From JBHIER01 sp046760705 [NCBI: bacterium] (GTDB taxonomy: Bacteria; JBHIER01; G020348925): 7,169 bases of DNA. The DNA lies in contig JBHIER010000169.1 in the NCBI GenBank assembly GCA_046760705.1, positions 1 through 7,169 of the forward strand, written 5' to 3'. The translations under genes and the position numbers were made by a program. This document shows positions 1 through 6,731 of the stretch, piece by piece; position 1 is the first letter of the stretch, and each line of letters opens with the position of its first letter. The notes under the pieces were generated by a model, which was not told the origin of the DNA, ran no database searches, and worked only from the letters and a program-made list of their open reading frames with translations.

Positions 1-1
1 T

Positions 2-405
2 GTCTCGGCTGTCTCGGAAGTGAAACAGACCCGGGAAGCGTTGGTGGCCAAACAGAGGGAGTTGGGCCGGGGGGAGGGGTGGTGATGGAGGGGCGTGACA
101 TCGGAACGGTCGTCTTTCCTCACGCCGATGTGAAGGTATTCATGGTCGCTGATATTCACCAACGGGCCAGACGGAGATGCGACGAATTGCGGAGAATGGG
201 ACTGAAGGTTAATCTAAAGGAGCTGGAGGGGACGATTCTTGAGCGAGACCGATGGGACAGCTCGAGGATGTTCAGCCCCTTGCACCCAGCCAGCGATGCT
301 CAGCTCCTCGATACGACCCATCTCACCATAGAGGAACAGGTGGAGATCGTTATCCGAAAAGTGGAGAGGTGGTTGCAGAAAGGAAAGAGGCAGCACAAGC
401 AATAG
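2..405 (+). CDS. cmk: Cytidylate kinase, C-terminal part, with a one-base frameshift
   Basis: CMP/dCMP kinase phosphorylates CMP and dCMP with ATP in the cytoplasmic pyrimidine pathway. The 5' end lies outside the window. Bases 2-73 read in frame 2 as VSAVSEVKQTREALVAKQRE, typical of the family, then reach a stop at 83-85. From 79 onward the match continues in frame 1 with MEGRDIGTVVFP, the conserved (D/E)GRDIGT block of CMP kinases, then the RRRCDELRRMG and ERDRWDSSR segments of the lid and CMP-binding region. One extra G in the G run at 69-74 joins the frames perfectly as LGRGGGVVMEGRDIGT. The gene is therefore either mutated in a homopolymer, misread in sequencing, or slipped over by the ribosome. 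The GTG at 79 is probably not a true start, because family sequence continues upstream of it. The stop (403-405) directly abuts ispH. Identity is certain; the state of the gene is not. Confidence 0.85.
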   Translation, partial: LGCLGSETDPGSVGGQTEGVGPGGGVVMEGRDIGTVVFPHADVKVFMVADIHQRARRRCDELRRMGLKVNLKELEGTILERDRWDSSRMFSPLHPASDAQLLDTTHLTIEEQVEIVIRKVERWLQKGKRQHKQ

Positions 406-1290
406 ATGCGCATTTTGGTGGCTGAAAATTCGGGCTTCTGCTTCGGAGTGAAGCGGGCCATTAAGATGGCCTTTGAGTCGGTTGAAGACGGTAAAGGGCC
501 GGCCTATACCCTGGGGCCGATCATTCACAATCCGCAAATGGTGACCAAGATGAAGGAATCGGGTATCCGGGTGGTGGACAATATCTCCGAGCTGTGGCGG
601 CAGACATTAATCATCCGATCGCACGGTGTCTCACCGTCGGTCCTTCAGGAGGCGGGGCGGCGACAGTTGAGGGTGGTGGATGCCACCTGCCCCTTCGTCC
701 GAAAGTCGCAAAGATACGCTCAGTCCCTGGTCAGGGAAGGGTATCAGGTGGCCATCGTCGGTGACCCTGATCACCCTGAGGTCGAGGGCCTTTTAGGATA
801 CGCCAAAGATAAGGCTCTCGTTGTAAATGAGGAGGGTCAAGTGGATCGGATAGCCTTTGAAGGACGGGTGGGCGTGATCGCCCAAACGACCATTTCTCTC
901 GACCATTTTCAGCGCATTGTCGACAAACTGAAGGCGAAAACGCACCAATTGAAGGTCTATTATACAATCTGTGATTCGGTCGTGGCGCGCCAGAGATCTA
1001 CGGCCGAGCTGGCCCGAAAGGCCGATGTGATGATTGTCGTCGGAGGAAAGAACAGCGCCAACACGACTCGGTTGGCCAACCTGTGCCGGGAGCTCTGCCG
1101 GACGACATATCACGTGGAGACTGCGGAGGAGATTCGAACGGGGTGGTTTCGAGGGATCGAAATCGTCGGTGTGACGGCCGGCACCTCCACCCCGGACTGG
1201 ATTATAGGGGAGATTCTGGATCGCATCCAGCAGATACAAGACCTCTCTCTGGGCAGAGAGAGGATAGCGACTTTTCTGCCTTCAGTGTAA
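406..1290 (+). CDS. ispH: 4-hydroxy-3-methylbut-2-enyl diphosphate reductase (IspH/LytB)
   Basis: IspH is the last enzyme of the MEP isoprenoid pathway. It reduces HMBPP to IPP and DMAPP in the cytoplasm with an oxygen-sensitive iron-sulfur cluster. All three cluster cysteines are visible: C12 in GFCFGVKRA, C95 in VDATCPFV and C189 in TICDSVVARQ. Substrate-pocket motifs are also present: GPIIHNPQ, DPDHPEVEG, AQTTIS, NSANTTRL and GTSTPDW. At 294 residues it is full length for the family and looks intact. The ATG follows the cmk stop with no gap. The only Shine-Dalgarno-like stretch (GGAAAGAGG, near 382-390) is rather far away, so translation is probably coupled to cmk. The order cmk-ispH-rpsA is a known arrangement, and in some Clostridia ispH and rpsA are fused. 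Here they are separate genes. Confidence 0.97.
   Translation: MRILVAENSGFCFGVKRAIKMAFESVEDGKGPAYTLGPIIHNPQMVTKMKESGIRVVDNISELWRQTLIIRSHGVSPSVLQEAGRRQLRVVDATCPFVRKSQRYAQSLVREGYQVAIVGDPDHPEVEGLLGYAKDKALVVNEEGQVDRIAFEGRVGVIAQTTISLDHFQRIVDKLKAKTHQLKVYYTICDSVVARQRSTAELARKADVMIVVGGKNSANTTRLANLCRELCRTTYHVETAEEIRTGWFRGIEIVGVTAGTSTPDWIIGEILDRIQQIQDLSLGRERIATFLPSV
1242..1263 (+). promoter_or_regulatory. Perfect hairpin at the 3' end of ispH, upstream of rpsA
   Basis: CCTCTCTCT (1242-1250) and AGAGAGAGG (1255-1263) are exact reverse complements around a GGGC loop, giving a 9-bp stem. It sits in the last codons of ispH, about 60 bases before the rpsA start. Only a short T run (1272-1275) follows, a few bases beyond the stem, so it is a poor intrinsic terminator. 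A role in mRNA stability or S1 autoregulation is possible but inferred. It may also simply reflect the codons for DLSLGRERI. Confidence 0.35.
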
Positions 1291-1306
1291 GGCAAATTCT
1301 ATAGAT

Positions 1307-1314
1307 AAAGGAGG
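1307..1314 (+). promoter_or_regulatory. Strong ribosome binding site of rpsA
   Basis: AAAGGAGG is a near-perfect Shine-Dalgarno sequence nine bases before the ATG at 1324. It fixes the rpsA start and shows that the long acidic N-terminal extension is part of the protein. Confidence 0.85.
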
Positions 1315-1323
1315 AACGGGTTC

Positions 1324-3516
1324 ATGACCGAAGAAAGACTGCACGTGCAGGAGACTTCCGAGAAAGACGTGAGCAAGGAGGTGAAAGAGGAGAGCCCAGT
1401 CTCGGAAGGAACAGGTACAACGGAAAAAGAGGGCCAGACTCCGTCTGCGGAGACGGTGCCGACTGAGAGGCGGGTGGAGCGGCGCCTGCGGCCCAGGCCT
1501 CCGAAAAAGACGGTGGAGGAGGCTCTGTCGGAAGAGAGCACGGAAGATCGGTGTCCCCCTGCCAGAGAGGCTCAAAAGGCCTCTCCCAGAACCTTCATAC
1601 CCCTCAATGCCACAGAGGAGGTGACTGTCCCGTCGGAAGAGGACGAGCACATGCTCAGTCTCTACGAAAATACGCTCAAGCACTTCGCGGAGGGGGAGAT
1701 CGTCAAGGGAAAAGTTCTCCAAGTTGACGAGAAGGAGGTCGTCGTCGATGTGGGGTTTAAATCGGAAGGGGCCATTCCTCTGTCAGAATTTGGTGAACCC
1801 CTGAATATTCAAGTGAGCGATGAAATCGAGGTCTTCTTGGAAAATATTGAGAACCAGGACGGTCAGGTCGTTCTGTCCAAATTGAAGGCCGATTTCATGA
1901 AGGTGTGGGACAGGATAAAAACGGCCTACGAAAACGGCGAAGCCGTTGAAGGGAAGCTCCTCCGGAGGATTAAGGGCGGAATTGTGGTTGATCTCTTCGG
2001 TGTCGATGCCTTTTTGCCTGGGTCTCAGATCGACATCAAACAGGTGAAGGACTTCGACCAGTATATTGGTCAGACGACGTCCTTCAAGATTATCAAACTG
2101 AACAAGACGCGCCGCAACATCGTCATCTCCAGGCGCGTCGTCCTCGAGGAGGAGAGGGCCAGACAGCGGAAGAAGATTCTGGCCGAGCTGGAGAGGGACC
2201 AGATTCGCGAGGGCGTGGTCAAAAACATCACCGACTTTGGGGCGTTCATCGACCTGGGAGGCGTGGACGGTCTGCTCCACATCACGGACATGTCGTGGGG
2301 CCGGGTGAGCCATCCCTCTGAGGTGTTGGCCATAGGAGATAAGATCAGCGTGAAGGTGCTCGATTTCGCCGAGAACAAAGAACGCATATCCCTCGGCTTA
2401 AAACAGCTCTCACCCTATCCGTGGGAGAACATCGAGGAGAAATACCCCGCGGGCAGTAAGGTGAGGGGCACGGTGGTCAGCATTACAGATTACGGCGCTT
2501 TCGTGGAGCTGGAGAAAGGGGTGGAAGGACTTATTCACATCTCCGAAATGTCCTGGACGCGCCACATTCGGCATCCGTCAAAAGTGGTAGCCATCGGTGA
2601 TGTGGTGGAGGCGGTGGTACTGAACGTCAATAAGACGGCCAAAAAGATCTCCTTGGGCCTTAAACAGATCGAGCCAGATCCGTGGGAGTCATTGGAAGAA
2701 AGACATCCGGTTGGAAGTCGAATTACAGGTAGGGTGCGCAATCTCACCCCCTTCGGGGCCTTCGTGGAGGTCGAGGAGGGCATCGATGGTCTGGTCCACA
2801 TCTCCGATATGTCCTGGACAAAACGGATTCGCTATCCCAGCGAGGTGATGAAGAAAGGCGACAGAGTGGAAGTCGTCGTGCTCAAGATCGATACGGTGAA
2901 CAGAAGGATCTCCTTGGGATATAAGCAGACTGTGGAGAATCCGTGGAACAGATTGGCTGTCGAATACGCCCCAGGGACTGAGGTCGAAGGAGTGATTGTA
3001 AAGATTCTGGAGAAGGGGCTGGTCGTCAGTCTGCCGAAGGACGTTGAGGGGTTTGTCCCGTTGTCTCAACTGAACGAGCCCATGAGAAAGCTCCGGGAAG
3101 TCTTTTCGGAGGGGGAGACCATCCCGCTCAAGGTGATCAGGTTTGATCGGCACAACAGACGAATTCTGCTGAGCGTGAAGGCCTATTTTGAGGATAAGGA
3201 GCGAGAGGAGCTCGAGGAGTTTCTCAAGCTCCATCCCCGCAAGACGATCAGGGTGACCGACCTTGTGGAGAGACCTGAGTTGGTCGTTGCCCCCCTGAAA
3301 CAGGGCCAGACAGGACCTCAAACGGAGCCAAAACCGGCCACCGAGGTCGAGGAGAAAGACGATCGCCAAGAGAAAGAGCTACAAGTGTCGGAGGCAGAAA
3401 GGGGTGAGGACGCGATTGATACGGCCGGTGAAACCAGCGTCGAAGCCGAGGTAAAAGGAGACGTCCACACCGAAGTTGAAGAGTCGACTGAGGACGCCGA
3501 GAAAGGAGATGCGTAG
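1324..3516 (+). CDS. rpsA: 30S ribosomal protein S1 with six S1 domains and long charged tails
   Basis: S1 binds mRNA on the 30S subunit and helps load structured or weakly Shine-Dalgarno messages. Six S1 (OB-fold) domains can be placed at about residues 123-190, 206-273, 293-362, 377-447, 464-534 and 551-620. Domains 3-5 carry the classical RNA-binding signature ([24 protein letters not shown], each followed by a GLxHIxxMSW block) and the ISLGLKQ linker. Domains 1 and 2 are more divergent, as expected for the ribosome-anchoring pair, and domain 6 is also divergent. At 730 residues it is much longer than E. coli S1 (557). The excess is a Glu/Lys/Pro/Thr-rich N-terminal extension of about 110 residues and an acidic C-terminal tail of about 105. 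Both look disordered. The start is set by the strong ribosome binding site. The frame is intact throughout. Confidence 0.96.
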   Translation: MTEERLHVQETSEKDVSKEVKEESPVSEGTGTTEKEGQTPSAETVPTERRVERRLRPRPPKKTVEEALSEESTEDRCPPAREAQKASPRTFIPLNATEEVTVPSEEDEHMLSLYENTLKHFAEGEIVKGKVLQVDEKEVVVDVGFKSEGAIPLSEFGEPLNIQVSDEIEVFLENIENQDGQVVLSKLKADFMKVWDRIKTAYENGEAVEGKLLRRIKGGIVVDLFGVDAFLPGSQIDIKQVKDFDQYIGQTTSFKIIKLNKTRRNIVISRRVVLEEERARQRKKILAELERDQIREGVVKNITDFGAFIDLGGVDGLLHITDMSWGRVSHPSEVLAIGDKISVKVLDFAENKERISLGLKQLSPYPWENIEEKYPAGSKVRGTVVSITDYGAFVELEKGVEGLIHISEMSWTRHIRHPSKVVAIGDVVEAVVLNVNKTAKKISLGLKQIEPDPWESLEERHPVGSRITGRVRNLTPFGAFVEVEEGIDGLVHISDMSWTKRIRYPSEVMKKGDRVEVVVLKIDTVNRRISLGYKQTVENPWNRLAVEYAPGTEVEGVIVKILEKGLVVSLPKDVEGFVPLSQLNEPMRKLREVFSEGETIPLKVIRFDRHNRRILLSVKAYFEDKEREELEEFLKLHPRKTIRVTDLVERPELVVAPLKQGQTGPQTEPKPATEVEEKDDRQEKELQVSEAERGEDAIDTAGETSVEAEVKGDVHTEVEESTEDAEKGDA

Positions 3517-3537
3517 GATTTTATGGACGCGTGAACC

Positions 3538-4123
3538 ATGCCAACGGCTGCTTTCTATACGTTGGGTTGCAAGCTGAACCAATGCGAGACCGAGGCCATT
3601 CGGGAACCGTTCGAGGCGAGGCGCTGCCAACGCACGGAACATCAGACGTTTTCGGAATCACACCCGAGCATTCATTAAGATCCAAGATGCGTGTGATTCG
3701 TTCTGTTCCTACTGCATTGTGCCATTTGCCAGAGGCCCCCTTAGGAGCAGATCTCTTCAGACCATTCTGTTTCAGGCCCGCCGTTTGGTCGAGTCCGGCC
3801 ATAGAGAGATTATTCTCCCCGGCGTTCGTCTGGGAGCCTACGGGGTTGACCTTTCCGAGACGATCTCTCTGGGTGACGTTCTGAAGGCCTTGATCGAGCC
3901 GGACGGACTCTGGCGCATCCGCCTCAGTTCCGTTGAGCCGATGGAATGTTCTCCCCAAATCATCGATCTGATCGCTTCTTCGCAGAAGATATGCCGACAT
4001 CTGCACATTCCTCTGCAGAGTGGAGATGATGAGATACTGAGAAGGATGAGACGGAACTACTCGGCCAGAGAGTTTGCCCGTTCGATTCCCGTCATCCACT
4101 CTCAGAAGCCGTTATATCCATAG
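3538..4123 (+). pseudogene. mtaB: Broken tRNA t6A37 methylthiotransferase (MtaB)
   Basis: MtaB is a radical-SAM enzyme that adds a methylthio group to t6A37 of tRNAs reading ANN codons. The N-terminus is read in frame 1 from ATG 3538 (AFYTLGCKLNQCETEAI, the typical MtaB start with the first cluster cysteine) to about 3620. That frame stops at 3676. From about 3656 the match resumes in frame 2 (NHTRAFIKIQD) with the radical-SAM CxxxCxxC motif at 3692-3715, then ARGPLRSR, GVRLGAYGVDL, RIRLSSVEP and HLHIPLQSG. Roughly 110 residues between the pieces are missing, including the second and third cysteines of the N-terminal UPF0004 domain. The frame ends at 4123, just after RRNYSAREFAR, so the rest of the radical-SAM barrel and the TRAM domain are absent. 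About 180 of the usual 430 or so residues remain. Identity is sure; activity is not expected. Real decay or misassembly is undecided. Confidence 0.85.
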
Positions 4124-4144
4124 CTATTTTATGACTCTTTACGC

Positions 4145-4150
4145 GGAGGG
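4145..4150 (+). promoter_or_regulatory. Ribosome binding site of the ku remnant
   Basis: GGAGGG ends five bases before ATG 4156, which begins the characteristic Ku N-terminus. The competing ATG at 4151 lies too close to the site. Confidence 0.6.
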
Positions 4151-4155
4151 ATGCC

Positions 4156-4665
4156 ATGAGATCGATATGGAAAGGACACCTCAAATTAAGCCTGCTCAAC
4201 ATCCCCACCGGCGATGTGGGTCAAGGCTTAAATATGAAAAGGTCTGCTCAAAATGTGGCCGAAAGGTGCCCAACGAGCAGATTGTTAAGGGATATGAGTA
4301 CGGAGAGGATCAATACGTGATTCTGGATGATAAGGATTTTGAAAAGCTGAGACTTGAATCCACCAAGACAATAGAGATAGTTCAGTTTGTAGATGCGGCC
4401 GAAATTGATCCTGTCTATTTCGATACGACTTATTTTCTGATCCCTGACGGAGCTGTCGGTGCTGATGCATACGCTCTTTTGAGACAGGCGATGAGGGAGA
4501 AGGGGAAAATCGCCATCGGCAAGGTGGTGATGCGAAATAAGGAGCTTGATGGATGCTCTGCGACAGAGCGTTGAGATCACAACCAGAAAACCAATGGCCA
4601 AAGCTGAGAAGAGAGTAGAGCGAAAACCGAGCAACCGGATAAAGCTGAAGGCCCCCGGAAAATAA
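4156..4665 (+). pseudogene. ku: Broken bacterial Ku (NHEJ DNA-end-binding protein), three pieces in two frames
   Basis: Bacterial Ku is a homodimeric ring that threads onto double-strand break ends and recruits LigD. Piece 1 (4156-4206, frame 1) is MRSIWKGHLKLSLLNIP, the typical N-terminus. Piece 2 (about 4212-4545, frame 3) starts at RCGSRLKYEKVC and runs through VPNEQIVKGYEY, ESTKTIEIVQFVD, DPVYFDTTYFLIPDG and IGKVVMRNKE. Piece 3 (about 4546-4665, frame 1) is LMDALRQSVEITTRKP plus a basic tail ending in KLKAPGK. About 22-25 residues are missing at the first junction and about 100 at the second, judged against family members I know. The second gap removes much of the bridge and core that encircle DNA. 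Piece 2 has a CxnCxxC cysteine cluster (CGSRLKYEKVCSKC). The gene precedes ligD, as in many NHEJ operons. No functional Ku should result from this sequence as it stands. Confidence 0.88.
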
Positions 4666-4779
4666 GGATTGATCCAAAGGGAGAGAAGTTGGATTTATCA
4701 GGCTTCAGAAAAGAGTTTACAGAATATTATGAATTGGATGGACAGAGCCATAAAACCCATGCTGGCCAAAGCATGTCCT
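4656..4779 (+). other. Coding-like stretch of unknown origin between ku and ligD
   Basis: In frame 3 the DNA overlapping the end of ku and the start of ligD reads IRIDPKGEKLDLSGFRKEF and then TEYYELDG before a stop at 4777-4779. It has no good start codon of its own. The composition is more protein-like than the overlapping upstream extension of the ligD frame. It could be the C-terminal tail of another protein left by a rearrangement, perhaps a relative of the retropepsin-like gene at 6880. It could also be chance. Confidence 0.2.
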
Positions 4780-5688
4780 GAACCTTTTGATTCTGAAGAT
4801 CATCTCTTTGAACCGAAATGGGATGGTACCAGATGCATCGCCTTCCTGAGCCGTGGCCAAGTTCGGCTGCAAAACCGCAGACTGCTAGACATCACTTACC
4901 GTTACCCTGAGTTCAAGGAACTTCCGGCAGTATTTAATGCCAAAGATGTCATACTGGATGGAGAGATAGTTGTTTTTGTCCACGGCAAACCCAGCTTCGA
5001 AAAATTACAGAAGCGGGAACATTTGCAGAGAAAACCGCAGATAGAGATTCTCTCTCGCCAACTACCTGCCAGATTCATTGGTTTCGATATACTTTACCTC
5101 GATGGACAAGACCTGACTGGATATCCCCTGAGAGAGAGAAAACAGGTGCAGAGCCGGATCGTTAGCCAAAATGTTCCAGGCATATTTTACGAAACGCCCT
5201 ACATTTTCAGGGAGGGAAGAAAGTTCTTTGAGGGGATTGTAAACCAGGGTCTGGAAGGTGCGATGGCTAAGTCTTTGAGGGGTAAATATCTGATGGGAAG
5301 AAGATCGGGCAACTGGCTGAAGATCAAGAACAAGAAAACTCAAGAATGTGTGATATGCGGTTACACCGAATCAGCCTCCCGGCCATTTGGGTCATTGTTG
5401 CTTGCTGTTTACGATGGTGAGACTATTATTTATGTTGGGCATGTCGGGACCGGGTTTAGCGGTGAAAATCTTAAGCACTTACACGACAGGTTCGGCTATC
5501 TGGAGACCGACCGCTGTCCTTTTTCCAAGAGACCGAATTTATCGGAAAAGATCCACTGGCTTTCCCCGCAGTTAGTTTGCCAGGTAGAGTATCTCACCAT
5601 GACTGAGAGTGGTAGACTCAGAGCCCCCAGCTTTAGGGGGTTGAGAACAGATAAAGTGCCGAAAGAGTGCGTTATGGAGGGGCGATGA
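4729..5688 (+). CDS. ligD: Stand-alone LigD-type ATP-dependent DNA ligase
   Basis: This ligase seals nicks and, in NHEJ, joins double-strand break ends with ATP through a lysyl-AMP intermediate. With the ATG at 4729, the catalytic lysine is K30 in EPKWDGTRC (motif I, codon at 4816). Motif III (RFIGFDILYLDG), the GYPLRERK segment, motif IV (EGAMAKSL), motif V (GNWLKIKNKK, then ECVICGYT) and the OB-fold motif VI region (VEYLTMTESGRLRAPSFRGL) follow in order. The 319-residue length equals the ligase domain alone; there is no polymerase or phosphoesterase domain. The start is uncertain. A TTG at 4669 would add 20 residues unlike the family, and ATG 4738 is also possible; none has a clear ribosome binding site. 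The family homology begins at IKPMLAKACPEPFD. The gene lies 63 bases after the ku stop and overlaps the next gene by four bases. It looks intact although its partner Ku is not. Confidence 0.93.
   Translation: MNWMDRAIKPMLAKACPEPFDSEDHLFEPKWDGTRCIAFLSRGQVRLQNRRLLDITYRYPEFKELPAVFNAKDVILDGEIVVFVHGKPSFEKLQKREHLQRKPQIEILSRQLPARFIGFDILYLDGQDLTGYPLRERKQVQSRIVSQNVPGIFYETPYIFREGRKFFEGIVNQGLEGAMAKSLRGKYLMGRRSGNWLKIKNKKTQECVICGYTESASRPFGSLLLAVYDGETIIYVGHVGTGFSGENLKHLHDRFGYLETDRCPFSKRPNLSEKIHWLSPQLVCQVEYLTMTESGRLRAPSFRGLRTDKVPKECVMEGR
5676..5680 (+). promoter_or_regulatory. Ribosome binding site of the MerR-TPR gene
   Basis: GGAGG within the last codons of ligD lies four bases before ATG 5685. That ATG overlaps the ligD stop as ATGA. 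This favours 5685 over the GTG at 5667 and suggests translational coupling. Confidence 0.65.
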
Positions 5689-6611
5689 AAGAATTTTTCA
5701 CGGCCAAAGATGTTGTAAAAACTTTTGGCTTAACCTGTGGCCGGCTCAGATATTGGGATAGGTCCGGTTTCATGAGCCCCAGTAAAACTCAGGGAAAGAT
5801 TAGAAGGTATAGTTCTACAGATCTGATATGCATCGAGGTAGCTTTGAGGTTGCTGAAGGCTGGTCTGTCGCTTCAAAGAATCAGAAGAGGGGTTAAAGCC
5901 CTGAAATCTCAAATCCCCAAAATCAAAGATCCCCTGAGCCAGCTAATAATTGCTACCAATGGATCCCGGCTGATAGTGAGCTACGCAGATTCTGTTTTTG
6001 ATGAAACTGGTCAGACCATAATCAGTGCCACTGTGGGGGAATTGGAAGAGCAGATAAGAACCAGAATCTTGAGAGGAAGAAAGAGAAGGGCAGCTAAAGC
6101 ATCAAGGCCCAAGGAGGTGAGCCTGGAGAGGGATTTATCAAAAGCGGGGGTCAAACCTCCGGAACAATGGTACGAACAGGGTTGCAGATTGGACCAGGAT
6201 AATGGGGGTTATGAAGAAGCTATTGAGGCTTACAAGAACGCATTGGTGCTAGATCCTTTTCACTATGAGGCACTGGTGAACCTTGGCCGGATTTATTATG
6301 ATAAAGGATGGTTGTTAAAAGCAGCCGCCGAATTTAAGAAAGCCATCGAGGCTAACTCTCTCGGTGTGGAGGGGCATTACAACCTGGCCCACGTCTGGGT
6401 TGACATGGGTAGACTGGATGAAGCCATTGAAGAATATGAAAAGGCTCTGGAAATTAAGCCCGACTATGCTGATGCGCATTTTAATATAGCTTCGGCATAT
6501 TATGAAAAGGGGTTGAAAGAACAAGCGCGGGTGCACTGGAGAGAGTATATTCGGTTGGACCCCCAAAGCAAGTGGGCAGCCACAGCCAGGAATTACCTCA
6601 GAGAGCTGTAA
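5685..6611 (+). CDS. MerR-type DNA-binding protein fused to tetratricopeptide repeats
   Basis: The protein (308 residues) has three parts. Residues 4-75 form a MerR-like winged helix-turn-helix (FTAKDVVKTFGL, LRYWDRSGFMSPS, RRYSSTDLICIEVALRLLKAGLSLQRIRR). Residues 90-135 are a small segment (LIIATNGSRLIVSYADSVFD, GQTIISATVGELEEQIR) that I associate from memory with this MerR-TPR family. A basic linker (RGRKRRAAKASRPK) follows. From about 160 to 300 there are three good TPR units and a partial fourth (EEAIEAYKNALVLDP, KAAAEFKKAIEANS, DEAIEEYEKALEIKPDYADA, EQARVHWREYIRLDP). TPRs bind protein partners. There is no effector-binding domain of classical MerR regulators, so its signal is unknown. 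It is probably co-translated with ligD. A role in controlling the NHEJ operon, or as a scaffold at DNA ends, is inference. The frame is intact. The GTG at 5667 would only add six residues unlike the family. Confidence 0.85.
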   Translation: MKEFFTAKDVVKTFGLTCGRLRYWDRSGFMSPSKTQGKIRRYSSTDLICIEVALRLLKAGLSLQRIRRGVKALKSQIPKIKDPLSQLIIATNGSRLIVSYADSVFDETGQTIISATVGELEEQIRTRILRGRKRRAAKASRPKEVSLERDLSKAGVKPPEQWYEQGCRLDQDNGGYEEAIEAYKNALVLDPFHYEALVNLGRIYYDKGWLLKAAAEFKKAIEANSLGVEGHYNLAHVWVDMGRLDEAIEEYEKALEIKPDYADAHFNIASAYYEKGLKEQARVHWREYIRLDPQSKWAATARNYLREL

Positions 6612-6731
6612 TCAAAAAATGAACCGTGCCTGGATTACCAGATGAAGATCCCATTGCCTGAAGTGAAAAAAGGAATTGGCTTTCGCGTTGTATGCTCGAA
6701 GGTTTGGAAATTATCGAGGCTGAGAAGTGAA

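Noticed and set aside
79-405. Treating the GTG at 79 as the true start of a short kinase
   Set aside because: Recognisable CMP kinase sequence continues upstream in frame 2, so 79 is only the first start codon after the frameshift.
1282-1722. Minus-strand open frames opposite ispH and rpsA
   Set aside because: They mirror strongly coding + strand genes in a G+C-rich stretch and have no ribosome binding site or family pattern.
3531-3884. 117-residue + strand open frame over the broken mtaB
   Set aside because: It lies in frame 3, while the MtaB motifs are in frames 1 and 2. The translation has no recognisable protein features.
3521-4099. 192-residue minus-strand open frame opposite mtaB
   Set aside because: The + strand carries clear MtaB motifs across this span, and the minus translation resembles no family I know.
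4097-4135. Possible promoter (A/T-rich TATATCCATAGCTATTTT) before ku
   Set aside because: No -35 box with acceptable spacing could be paired with it, so I did not list it.
4074-4574. 166-residue frame taken as one complete gene
   Set aside because: Only the part from about 4212 is Ku sequence. The first 46 residues are out-of-frame mtaB tail and ku leader, and the true Ku N-terminus is at 4156 in another frame.
4285-4677. Minus-strand open frames opposite ku
   Set aside because: They are antisense to recognisable Ku sequence, with no family pattern or start signal.
5624-5640. CCCCC/GGGGG stem with a seven-base loop near the end of ligD
   Set aside because: It encodes the conserved RAPSFRGL segment of ligase motif VI and has no T tract, so coding constraint explains it.
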